Below, one piece after another: positions 1-8,951 of a stretch of DNA of 64,000 nt; within the stretch, counting starts at the first letter, position 1, and each line of letters starts with the position of its first letter. This DNA comes from Sycon ciliatum (Eukaryota > Porifera > Calcarea > Leucosolenida > Sycettidae): contig NC_088645.1 of the NCBI RefSeq assembly GCF_964019385.1, forward strand, positions 42,047,057-42,111,056, written 5' to 3'. The position numbers were made by a program, and so were the translations under genes. The notes below the pieces were generated by a model that was given only the letters and a program-made list of their open reading frames with translations, had not been told where the DNA came from and made no database searches.

Positions 1-1410
1 TTGAACGGCAACGTGTTGAGCGTTTTCACAGTGAGTATACATGTACATTATGCATATAAAAACCTCTCTGTGAGCGGTTCTGAAAAAACCTTTACTGGTG
101 CTGCCCCGTCGTGAAAGTAAGAAATTACAACTGGCGCATTGTCCCCCAAACGTGAACTTATCCACATAAATCGCGAATGACGGGACCCGAACGCACCTGT
201 AGCGTGAGTTTCCTACATTAGGGATCTCATCACGTGCAATGCGCAGGGTGTTTGCGCATACATTGCGTCATCGAGTTTCGAGTGCAGCTCGTGGACACAG
301 CTGTAAAAATGGCGACGGCCGATTTTCGACACTGGCGGTATCATCATCTTCATCGTTGTTCGAACATACTTTGTGATTCCTGCCGAAGGACAGCGTGGCC
401 AAGGCGATATCGCCCCGGTCGATTTTCCGATAATTTGCCATGGGGTAAGAACTCAATTCAGAGAAGATTCAGATAAAAATTGAGACGTTTTCTCCAGTTA
501 GCTTGTCCAAACTTCGATTTTCAGTGCATCAGCCATCGTGAACATCGCCGCCATTAACACTCAGAGGGAAGACATCGCTCTCAAAAGAAGAGGTTTTCAC
601 GCTGCGTCCAAGAGTGAATTATGTGTCTGGGAGATAGGTAGCTTGGAGATGGCCATACAACGGGCTTTCTTAGACGCAACATCGAGCCATTTCCACGGTC
701 TTCTTCAACTTGATATATTTCGGAAAAATGTTCTTTTTCACGGTTTCTGCACTGGACGCGTTTGGGATTGAAAATCTCGCCTACGCAAACTGGCTGCGCA
801 GTTCACGTGCTGAGATCCCCACCTACATGTGGATGCAGCTGGGGACTCTGGTCCATAGGCATAGGCCATTACTTATTACGTGGCCTTCGATGAACTCCAA
901 TGTTGGATATCCCACGTAAGTAGCTTCGTGTAGTAACAAAGTTACGGTACCATTACACTGTGATACCTTGTACCAGTGGTGGTGTTACCCTATGTTGCAT
1001 ATCCGGGTCACATTACATTGCCCCAAAGCCCGGGCAAACGTGCCCTTCCGGGTACTGCAGTATGGTAAATCTGCTTTTTCTTGGAGTAAGAGGAAGGGTC
1101 ACACATTTGCCTAGTTCCTCCCAGCATTCCTGCATGCCAGCATGTGCTGGACACTTCCCTCTCCCCTTCTACTGCCTGAAAAGGGCAACACACGTGAGAG
1201 CGTTCACCAGGCCAGTACAGTCGGAGGAGAACATGGTAAAAGGCAAAAAGGCAACACACATGAAGCCCTTATAAACAAGCAGTGGCCACTCTAGTTCCAG
1301 AAATGTTGGGCTTACATTCCAGGCATTGCCGTCGGATTCCCACGCTTCTTCCTCTTCTTCCATCGTGCAAAATGTAATACTCTTTCTCGTAAGTTTAGTC
1401 CTGGGAGTAC
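1..1410. repeat. Dispersed repeat R1, copy 1
   Basis: Non-coding repeat whose second copy is split over 46848-47121, 52586-52923 and 53439-53563. Bases 1-215 match 46848-47050, 826-885 match 47062-47118, 889-1219 match 52598-52923, and 1220-1347 match 53439-53563. The left edge may lie outside the window. This copy lacks the two LINEs and the zinc-finger TIR element found in copy 2, but it has a 599-bp insert (221-819) that copy 2 lacks. It therefore acts as an empty-site reference for several insertions. No credible protein was seen. Confidence 0.85.
221..819. mobile_element. TIR element inside R1 copy 1
   Basis: The ends are inverted copies of about 25 bp: GGGATCTCATCACGTG at 221 and its near complement ending at 819 (CACGTGCTGAGATCCC). 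The matching position in R1 copy 2 (about 47050) reads straight through without this segment. Flanks CCTACATTA and CACCTACAT suggest an imperfect target duplication of about 9 bp, which would fit a Mutator-like element, but that assignment is inference. No transposase was seen, so it is non-autonomous. Confidence 0.65.
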
Positions 1411-1606
1411 AGCCGACGGAGAACATGGGAAAAGGCAAAACGGCAACATACATGTACATGACTCCCTTGTAAACAGGCAGTGGTAACTATAGCAACAGCA
1501 ATGTTGAACTTACATACCAGCCATTGTCGCCCGATTCCCACGATTCTTCTTATTCGTCTTCCACCTTGCAAACATTCCTTCCAGTAAATTCATTCCTGGG
1601 TCTACT
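1218..1606. repeat. Two-copy tandem duplication (~192 bp)
   Basis: Bases 1218-1409 and 1410-1606 are diverged direct copies. Both run from a CAG-C/T-CG-GGAGAACATGG start through a TTCTTC-rich stretch to TCCTGGG. Only the first unit is shared with the R1 copy at 53439. The TTCTTCCTCTTCTTCC stretch at about 1347-1362 corresponds to the place where the (CTT)n/R2-type array begins in R1 copy 2. Confidence 0.75.
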
Positions 1607-1835
1607 TCTGCGCAGTAGATTGGCGATGGCGGAGATGGAGCAGATCACGGAACCCTCTTGGGCTCCCTGGAGCAGATTGCGGGGCCGATGCCGGACACGC
1701 AGTCAGGACGAAGTAGCAAATTGCGGAACTCCCCCACGTAGATTGGGGTCGCGGGGTCAGCATGTTGTTCCAAACCAGTCCACAGTTTCAGCTAGCGATT
1801 GTCAAAGGCACTTGGTAGGGCGGTAACGGGGTCAC

Positions 1836-1932
1836 GTGTCAACAATGCGTCAACAAAGTGTCAACAAAGTGTCGACAAAGTGTCAACGAAGTGTCGACAA
1901 AGTGTCGACAAAGTGTCGACAAAGTGTCGACC
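1836..1932. repeat. 11-bp minisatellite (GTGTCRACAAA)
   Basis: About eight to nine head-to-tail units of GTGTCGACAAA or GTGTCAACAAA. An 11-bp period is not a multiple of three, which argues against coding use. Confidence 0.9.
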
Positions 1933-2186
1933 ACGTGTATAGCGGTACACTCAGCGGTACACTAATTCTCGTGACATTCTCGTGTCACAAAACTGAAACA
2001 TCGAGCACCAGTATGGAAAGGCTTCAGACAGAAAGCCTATCCAATTTATGTCTTCACTTCAGATGGCATACACGGAATTGCATAGGAGCAAGAACAATGA
2101 AGTACCCACACAAATACTTGAAAGGATAACAAAACGTATCGGAATGTAAATGAACCTAACAATTGGATGTACTGGCTCGGAGAAAA

Positions 2187-2256
2187 TCGGATGTGAAACA
2201 TAATAATTATGTTTCACATCCGACGAACGGATAATAATTATTATTATCCGTTCGTC
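2187..2256. repeat. Two overlapping perfect palindromes
   Basis: The first palindrome (2187-2223) pairs TCGGATGTGAAACATAA with its complement around an AT-rich centre. The second (2222-2256) pairs GACGAACGGATAAT with its complement. They share two bases at the join. Two back-to-back perfect hairpins would form a cruciform-like structure. No gene or known element end is evident at this place. Confidence 0.85.
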
Positions 2257-2350
2257 AGTGATTTAAGCGCATCTCCACAGACCCCTGCCTTTCTAGGACT
2301 GTGTGTGTCAAGGACAAAGCCATCGGTGTATTTAATCTCATCCGGTAAAC

Positions 2351-2362
2351 GTGCGTGTGCGT

Positions 2363-2407
<45 letters not shown>
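2351..2407. repeat. (GT)n microsatellite
   Basis: Mostly uninterrupted GT dinucleotides. Another GT/G-rich stretch follows at 2618-2704, just before the SINE. Cys-Val and His-Thr frames across these tracts are not genes. Confidence 0.95.
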
Positions 2408-2410
<3 letters not shown>

Positions 2411-2705
2411 CCCAGAACCGCTCGGAGTCGAGGGGGTCATCCACCGTCGTCCTTAGCCTCGTGATGTCTCCGCCGAGCCAGAGTATCGTTGTGCTTGTGG
2501 GAAGACGTGTCACCGCCCCGGCGATCTCAAGCGCCACGAACCTTTCTGCCGGTTGCCGCCGAAATATTCCTTTCGCTTTCAAATGCCTACGGCAATGGGC
2601 AAGTTCAATGTTCAAAGTGTGCGTGTGTGTGGTGTGGTGTGTCTGTGTGTCTGTGTATGTGTGTGTGTGCGTGCGTGTGTGTGGGGGGGGGTGGGGGTGG
2701 TGTGG

Positions 2706-2892
2706 GTGTCCCAGATGGTGCAGTGGTGTGTGCAGCGACTTCCAATTGAGAGGTGGGGGTTCGATTCCCGACGATTATGGTCACACACGGCTTTCTTCGC
2801 CTTCTCAGATTTATCCTGACTTTTCTCTCATTCGGTGAACCCCTCGATAGGCAATTTGCCTTTGGGTCATCCTAATAAAGTTATTATTATTA
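2706..2892 (+). mobile_element. tRNA-derived SINE sharing its tail with the 57160 LINE
   Basis: The head contains an A-box-like GATGGTGCAGTGG (2714-2726) and a perfect B-box GGTTCGATTCC (2758-2768), spaced as in RNA polymerase III internal promoters. The 3' part (2837-2870, GAACCCCTCGATAGGCA...) matches the 3' end of the LINE at 58352-58386, and both end in short ATT/ATA repeats. A tRNA head with a partner-LINE tail is the usual SINE design. The 5' edge is approximate. Confidence 0.75.
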
Positions 2893-2897
2893 ATTTT

Positions 2898-3554
2898 TAG
2901 AAAGGAAAAGGACATATGGAAACGAGTTAAGAGTAACTCTCCACCACTGTAACTAGATACTATATACAGTCAAAACGTGCAACAACTAGGCACAAAACTG
3001 ACAGAGTACTGAGACATTCGACGTCTTGACACCTAGCTTCAACACATCTCCGTAGCGCTAACCGACCGAAAGATACGTTAAGAAGGGTGCATGAGGAGTA
3101 CTGTAGGAGTTTAGATTTCGGCTTGTACAATTCGTTCTCGCAAAGCTTCCCCCTTCTTAACGTATCTTTGATATTTTTGACCCACCCAAGTTGGGTGGTG
3201 TGCTGCTTTGCTGCTTCGAATTGTAGTTAGACCGCTTTGTCAAATCGCCTACTGGTCTCGTCATCGTCCAGTGACAATCGACATTCTTTGTTCCGTTGAG
3301 ACTGTAGCTTGTGCTCGTTTTCGTTGCGCTTACCTTCCCCTCTTTGGTCTTTCCATAACCTTGAACCTTCCAAGTTGGAAGGCTGTCGGTTAGCGCTACG
3401 GAGATGTGTTGAAGCTAGGTGTCAGGACGTCGAATGTCTCAGTACTCTGTCAGTTTTGTGCCTAGTTGTTGCACGTTTTTGACTGTATATAGTATCTAGT
3501 TACAGTGGTGGAGAGTTACTCTTAACTCGTTTCCATATGTCCTTTTCTTTTCTA
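2898..3554. mobile_element. Long-TIR foldback element
   Basis: Terminal inverted repeats of about 170 bp (2898-3068 and 3386-3554) are nearly identical, both beginning TAGAAA(A/G)GAAAAGGACATATGG. The central 320 bp contain a further inverted GATACGTTAAGAAG motif and no gene. The inner part around 3330-3395 resembles 38540-38600, where a shorter relative lies. Non-autonomous; superfamily not determined. Confidence 0.85.
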
Positions 3555-3860
3555 CATTTATTATTGGCTCAATACCCGAGTTATTAATTTTTTTATTTAT
3601 TCTCCTGTGTGGTTGCCAACAGCCAGTGCATGGCGCATGTCGGAGTATTTGGTGTGATGTGTGTCCGGGAAAAAGCGAAAGGGACCAAAAAGTAAGGATT
3701 CACTGGCCAGAAAAAGCCACTTCATAGCTGTGTGGTGAGACCAGGCTGAAAAGTGGTGGTCAATTCTTCAGTCTTGCAATCTGTTGAATGGTGCAATCCC
3801 TGCAGCTTCTACCGTAGCATCGCTATCATTGCCTTCGGCGTTGGGCGTCAAAAGGTGAAA

Positions 3861-3862
<2 letters not shown>
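3555..3862. other. Unassigned stretch
   Basis: No gene, clear repeat or element end is visible between the foldback element and the GT tract. Confidence 0.6.
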
Positions 3863-3920
<58 letters not shown>

Positions 3921-4033
3921 ATGTGTGTATATATGTTTGGTGTGTGTGTGTGTGTATGTGTGGTGTGTGTGTGTGTATGTGTGGTGTGTGTGTGTATGTG
4001 TGTGTATGTGTGTGTATGTATGTGTATGTGTGT

Positions 4034-4079
<46 letters not shown>
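3863..4079. repeat. Long interrupted (GT)n tract
   Basis: About 217 bp of GT repeats with TAT and TTT interruptions. Frames reading Cys-Val-Cys-Val or His-Thr-His-Thr are artefacts of the repeat. Confidence 0.95.
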
Positions 4080-4082
<3 letters not shown>

Positions 4083-4593
4083 AATGCTACACATAGAGCG
4101 TTAACAGGGTTGACTTTATAATCATTAGTCAGAACAGAACGCAACCGTTTCCTGATAATTGCGAAAGCATGAAACTTGAGGTCGCAGCAAACAAACCTTG
4201 ATTGTCCTTGTTGTTCTGTTCTGTATTACTCTGTACCTCCGATATTGAGCACTGTCATCACACTGGGTACATTCTCATTGGTCATGGTCACATTGCTCAT
4301 GTATTCATAAATCATTGGTCATGTGACTTCAGACATGTATTCCTAAAGCCGTAAACGTGCTGCTCTGTATACACTAGTGCAGTGGCTGCATGCATAGTCT
4401 TTGTGCTCCTCTAACCGCCTTCTCTTGGCTTCAATGTAAACAGTTCGGTCAAGGAAACATGTGAGACAAGTGGCATCCCTGTTACGCATACCTGTATCGT
4501 GCAGTATGCCCAGCCCCCCCCCCCTCCCCTCCCATACCATGTTTACATACTGGCACCGTGCCTCACTTTGTTGACACTGCATGCATCTCAATA

Positions 4594-4769
4594 CACCACA
4601 CCACCACATTGCCCTCTTGGCCGATTCAAACTCTGCACTCACATCACCATCACCACAGCGAGGACAATTCCGGTATATAGATTGATATTTACAATGACCC
4701 TCCAGACAGCTGTTTCGCTCCTCCTGAGCTCATCAGTGGAGGCATAATTTATTAGGATGTTGAATGAAA
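4594..4769. repeat. Dispersed repeat R3, copy 1, left part
   Basis: Matches 29868-30040 closely (shared ACTCTGCACTCACATCACCA and CTCCTGAGCTCATCAGTGGA). It continues at 6028-6190 after the LTR element, matching 30041-30180. The second copy has no insertion, so it shows the empty target site. Non-coding. Confidence 0.85.
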
Positions 4770-5079
4770 TGTTAGGTACCTCCTCCCGTACATTTTCTAG
4801 CTGGCCTGCATGCACTTACGTACTCACCTTTTGTCTCCTTTTGTTCCGTTGGCCTGGGTAGCTACTTGCGCGCCCATATTTGCCATACATGTAGCTACCC
4901 AGGCCCTTTATCTTGCCGTTCAGACTTGATCTCTCTCTCTCTCTCTTTTCTCACTCGTCAATAATCACCATGTAGTCGTTTCGTTCGTCTTGGTCTCTTG
5001 TCTCGTCGTCTACTAGTATAATAAATGTCGTTCCCACTAACTTGTTCCTGTTGTCAGTCGTCCTGTTTCGAACTCAACA
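4770..5079 (+). repeat. 5' LTR
   Basis: 310 bp with TG...CA ends, containing a (CT)n tract near 4930. It differs from the 3' LTR by a few substitutions and a CT length change. Confidence 0.9.
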
Positions 5080-5080
5080 T

Positions 5081-5091
5081 TGGCGCCCGAT
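5081..5091 (+). other. Putative primer binding site
   Basis: TGGCGCCCGA lies one base after the 5' LTR, the expected position and form for a tRNA-primed minus-strand start. The donor tRNA cannot be fixed from these bases alone. Confidence 0.7.
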
Positions 5092-5583
5092 TATTGATCG
5101 ACCCACGACCCTGAGATCATCCCATGCCCAGCCGTCCCCCATTCGTCTCGTCTATGTCAACCTCGTCTCGTCCATGTCAGTCTCGTCTCTCCTACGCCAA
5201 CCTCGTCTCGTCTCTATCAACCTCGTCTCTCCTACGCCAACCTTACCTCGTCTATTCTCGTTCAAGCCATGCAGGTCAGCTACCTTTCTCTCTTTTTTTT
5301 TTTGTATGCGTTCCTTCTTCGTCAAATTTGTTTTTCGTGAATTTTTTTGTAGTGTGTGTGCGCGCGTGTGTTCGTAAAACATTACCAAGTTAGGGGTCCG
5401 ATCATGGTGAGACACGCTCTAATTTTTGGATGTTTAGCAAAAGTGTAACTAGGCTGTATTAGCCGTGCAAAATACTAGTAATTCACGTTCCTCTTCAAAC
5501 TCCAATAGTTATTACACACTATAAGTAGTACAGGAATAATCTGTAGTGCATTTAGTACACACTTTCGTGAGATCCGTGCGCGC

Positions 5584-5590
<7 letters not shown>

Positions 5591-5630
<40 letters not shown>
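5591..5630. repeat. (GT)n tract inside the LTR element
   Basis: About 40 bp of uninterrupted GT in the element's interior, upstream of a T-rich stretch and the polypurine tract. Confidence 0.9.
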
Positions 5631-5635
<5 letters not shown>

Positions 5636-5719
5636 CCTCCAGTTCATTTTTTTAAATCTTTTTCTCTCTTTTTTTTCTCTCCGCGAGGATGCGGGTTTTT
5701 TTTTCATGGAGGGGTGGTA

Positions 5720-6027
5720 TGTTAGGTACCTCCTCCCGTACATTTTCTAGCTGGCCTGCATGCACTTACGTACTCACCTTTTGTCTCCTTTTGTTCCGTT
5801 GGCCTGTGTAGCTACTTGCGCGCCCATATTTGCCATACATGTAGCTACCCAGGCCCTTTATCTTGCCGTTCAGACTTGATCTCTCTCTCTCTCTTTTCTC
5901 ACTCGTCAATAATCACCATGTAGTCGTTTCGTTCGTCTTGGTCTCTTGTCTCGTCGTCTACTAGTATAATAAATGTCGTTCCCACTAACTTGTTCCTGTT
6001 GTCAATCGTCCTGTTTCGAACTCAACA
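5720..6027 (+). repeat. 3' LTR
   Basis: 308-bp direct copy of the 5' LTR, preceded by a purine-rich tract at about 5708-5718 and followed by the GAAA target duplication. Confidence 0.9.
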
Positions 6028-6190
6028 GAAAGAATAATAAGAATAGACTGATCTAAGTATCATCTTTATAGGGCTAAATTGGCGCAATTGCGCATATTCT
6101 GCATAGAAACGTGGCATACCCTAAGTGACAAAAGGGACAAAAGTGATAAAAAGGTCAGGTGATAACGACACGCGCTCATGGTTGGGCCAA
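6028..6190. repeat. Dispersed repeat R3, copy 1, right part
   Basis: Continuation of R3 after the LTR element. It matches 30041-30180 (shared CATAGAAACGTGGCATACCC). Confidence 0.85.
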
Positions 6191-6799
6191 TATGTGTAAA
6201 TCTGCTGAAATAGAAAGTTTACCCTTCAGGTCTTTTTCAACTTCCAACGTGAGAAAGACGTGTGCAGAATGGCATTTTTTCACTGTGATCAATGAGCTGA
6301 GATGGCCCTCTGTCGAGTTGAAATCTCCCGTTGCAACGTGACATGCGCCATTTTGATCGTGAGATGTCCCTTTCAAAATTGAAAGAAACGTGAAGCGTAC
6401 AGTAAGACCTCTACTAAGTACTATGACGTAAGAGCAGGGGTAGTCGAATCCATGCAGAAGAGTCTTATCTTACGGTGGATGGAGAAGATCAGTGGGTTTT
6501 AAAGAGAAATGGTGTCAGTCAATAAACACGAAGGTGATGTGTGCGGAGCATCAGACGGTACGTTGACACACTGAACTAGCACTCGGATAGGAGGATGAGA
6601 TTATGGTGTTATCATGTGGGAAGTAATGCAATCGCGAAATGCATACAGTCATGTACATGTGTCCAGTAGATGTCTACACTTGGTGAATTTAAGGCTTGAT
6701 TGATTTTTTTTATTTCGGCCAGTCGGCTACCATCATTAATTTTATTCTTTTGGGATAGACTAGGGGAAGTAGCCATGTAGGGGTGTGAGCCCGCCTTTC
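6191..6799. other. Unassigned stretch
   Basis: No convincing gene, element terminus or tandem repeat was seen. Frames are short and without recognisable motifs. Confidence 0.5.
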
Positions 6800-7500
6800 G
6801 GCACCTGGAGTTACAGCTCGCTCGACTCTACTCTTGACTCATCAGAGCCGAGTTCTCTACTTTAAAGCGATCATCATGTCTGACCTGATGTACGGATCCA
6901 ATGCGTTAACCCAGTTCTTACTGGCAACCAATTGGATCGGCTACAAGTCATGCAGAACCGGGCGGCAAGGTCGGTTTTCGGACTCTCGCATCACACCTCC
7001 GCGCGCACCCTCCTGCTGAAATTGGACGCATACAGAGTATCCGAGATATTAAGGCAGAAGTTCATCGTTCTTGTCTGGAGGTCTCGGAATGGGCACGCAA
7101 GTTCTGATCTGCAAGCTCTCCTAGTTCCTTCGTCAGCTGGCCCAACTAGGTTGAGCTCCACCATGGGTCTGCGCCAATCGCCAGTTTGCACCAGGTTCGG
7201 CAAGGGTTGCCTCGCGTTCCGGGGCGCCCAGCTGTGGAACACCTTACCATGCAATATACGTGCCATCTCCACGCTCCACCAGTTCCGTGCCAGCATTATC
7301 CCGCACACCCTTAGTACCTAGAGTACCAAACGTTCTGTTTGATGATCAGCTGGCTTAGTTTCTCTCCACCTCTATCCTTATTGCATGCCTCCCCAATTTC
7401 ACTAATTACTGCTTTCTATCTGCATTCGCCACCTTTTCATTGGGCAGATCTGCCCGTTTGGTTTGCGAATTAAAATAAACACAACAACAACAACAACTAT
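6800..7500 (+). mobile_element. 5'-truncated LINE fragment A (3' end)
   Basis: Encodes the end of reverse transcriptase and the C-terminal region of the LINE also seen at 48722-52563, 52924-53438 and 61454-62570. The match starts near the Leu-Thr-His-Gln-Ser-Arg segment at about 6834, shifts frame around 6930, and continues to a stop at 7319-7321. The 3' UTR ends in AAATAAACACAACAAC(AAC)n, the shared family tail. It is more diverged than the other copies, so older. The 5' junction is approximate. Confidence 0.85.
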
Positions 7501-7535
7501 ACTGAGTGAATTATGTGGTAAACGGACCTGTAAAC

Positions 7536-8951
7536 AGTTGTATAGACCACATTTCGCCAGGTAATTTCAGATTTCTATTTACTAACGGGGGTGTATGTAC
7601 TAACCGGACTCGTTGTAATGAGGGAGGACCTTACCATGATGGCGGATGGATTGCATGCAATCCTCCATATTATGGTTTTAAGCTGGCTGAGTTGGCTGTA
7701 TGTGCACGATCTGATCATAACATGACTATCTGTCAGATGGCTGGATCTGATACTGATAGTTGTGTTGTACATGATGTTCTATTCGGTCAGGTCTATCCAC
7801 TCATTCCCATTGCGCGAAATCGCGCATCTATGAGCGACATCCACATAAACTGCTGGGACCATGGTTGTGTACTCGAATCTCATTCTGAGCACCCTTTTTT
7901 CTTCCTTTTTTCAGCCGTTTTTTTGCAAAAAGTCCTCGAGCTCGATTTTTTTTGATCGATCGTTCTTCAAGGAAAGACGAGTGGACAATCGATCAACAGG
8001 GCCGAGGACGAATGCGTCTGGTTGGAGTTCTTGCGTGGCACAGGATGACCAGACACAGATATAGATACATTGCGACGATCTAATCTGCACAGTGTTTCCT
8101 AATACCGCACGCACGACGGTAAGTACAATTCATGTGATTTCAAATTGTTTGTGATCTACAACGTCGCGAGCAGGACGGAAATACAGCAACAGCACGACAA
8201 CCGTTATACCAGGCAGTAACCAACAGTCACCTCCATCACATTCTCCAGATCAGAAGGCAAGTGAGGCAGTGAACATGAAGAAATAAAGTATGAAAGAATG
8301 AAAAGTGAATAATTCAAAAATCTCAGAAACGTTGAACGTAAAAAACACTGAGAACAAGGAAAGTGACTTACTTCGATGGCAAAAGACAAAGCGAATGTTT
8401 CTCGTATGGACCTGGCTCTTGCGGAATCAGCCACACTGTGGAACCATGTGTTTGATTCCACAAGGGATGGCTACCTGCTCCTCACCAACCAGCCTCCACG
8501 ACGGTGGTAAAGTCGCCAAAAATACGAAAGTTGAACATTTTGTGCATGCATGCAATAGAAAATTTGTGCTGAGTATGTCGAGTGGCCATTCGAACAGGAC
8601 AAAGCCGTTGCGCAAGCTGTGACCCTGAAATTTCGTCCATTGGTAGCGAGGGTAACCCTGAGCTGGAAAGTGTAAGGGATGGCATGCTACACTCCCCCGC
8701 ATACGCTTGACAGCACGATTTGAGGCGTGGAGTAGTAATATACCAGTATCTTACTACCCCCTGATACCTGATGCATGGACGTCGTCATCTTCATCCCGCA
8801 GATCGAAAATGTACAGGTGTCGCGTGATTTCGCGCAATGACTGCCAGATTCCCGTGTGAGCGTGTACACACCATCTCTCACACTGTTCAACGGTACTCTG
8901 AGCGTGGCTGATGGCAGTACTAATATCTACACATTAGATATGGGTGTGTGA
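7536..8951 (+). pseudogene. Kelch-type C-terminus, disrupted paralogue of the kinase-kelch gene
   Basis: Bases about 7580-7805 encode a segment with His-Asp-Gly-Gly-Trp, Ser-Asp-His-Asn-Met-Thr-Ile-Cys and Val-Val-His-Asp...Gly-Gln-Val-Tyr-Pro-Leu. This corresponds to 41519-41673 of the kinase-kelch gene. The remaining C-terminus (Tyr-Thr-Pro-Ser-Leu-Thr-Leu-Phe ... Tyr-Thr-Leu-Asp-Met-Gly-Val-stop) reappears at 8865-8951. The two halves are separated by a TIR element at 7808-8839. No kinase, coiled-coil or upstream kelch part is seen, because the LINE at 6800-7500 adjoins the left side. A dead partial copy is the simplest reading. Confidence 0.75.
7808..8839. mobile_element. TIR element inside the kelch pseudogene
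   Basis: Ends CATTGCGCGAAATC (7808-) and GATTTCGCGCAATG (-8839) are inverted copies of each other, extending imperfectly to about 20 bp. The element sits exactly where the kelch homology breaks. No clear target duplication and no recognisable transposase were seen. Confidence 0.6.

Larger units (their letters stand above)
4770..6027 (+). mobile_element. Compact non-autonomous LTR retrotransposon
   Basis: Two nearly identical direct repeats (4770-5079 and 5720-6027) begin TGTTAGGTACC and end CTCAACA, the TG...CA form of LTRs. A primer-binding-site-like TGGCGCCCGA starts at 5081, and a purine-rich GGAGGGGTGGT precedes the 3' LTR. The 4-bp duplication GAAA flanks the element (4766-4769, 6028-6031), and the uninterrupted paralogue near 30035 has a single GAAA. 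The 640-bp interior has no gag or pol; small frames there are C/T-rich or GT artefacts. The size resembles TRIM elements. Few LTR differences (for example G/T near 4857) imply recent insertion. It must have used proteins of another element. Confidence 0.9.

Noticed and set aside
3753..4144. Cys-Val and His-Thr repeat proteins in (GT)n tracts (also 2209-2838, 21834-22110, 33134-33466, 35430-35809)
   Set aside because: Dinucleotide repeat artefacts with no conserved flanks.
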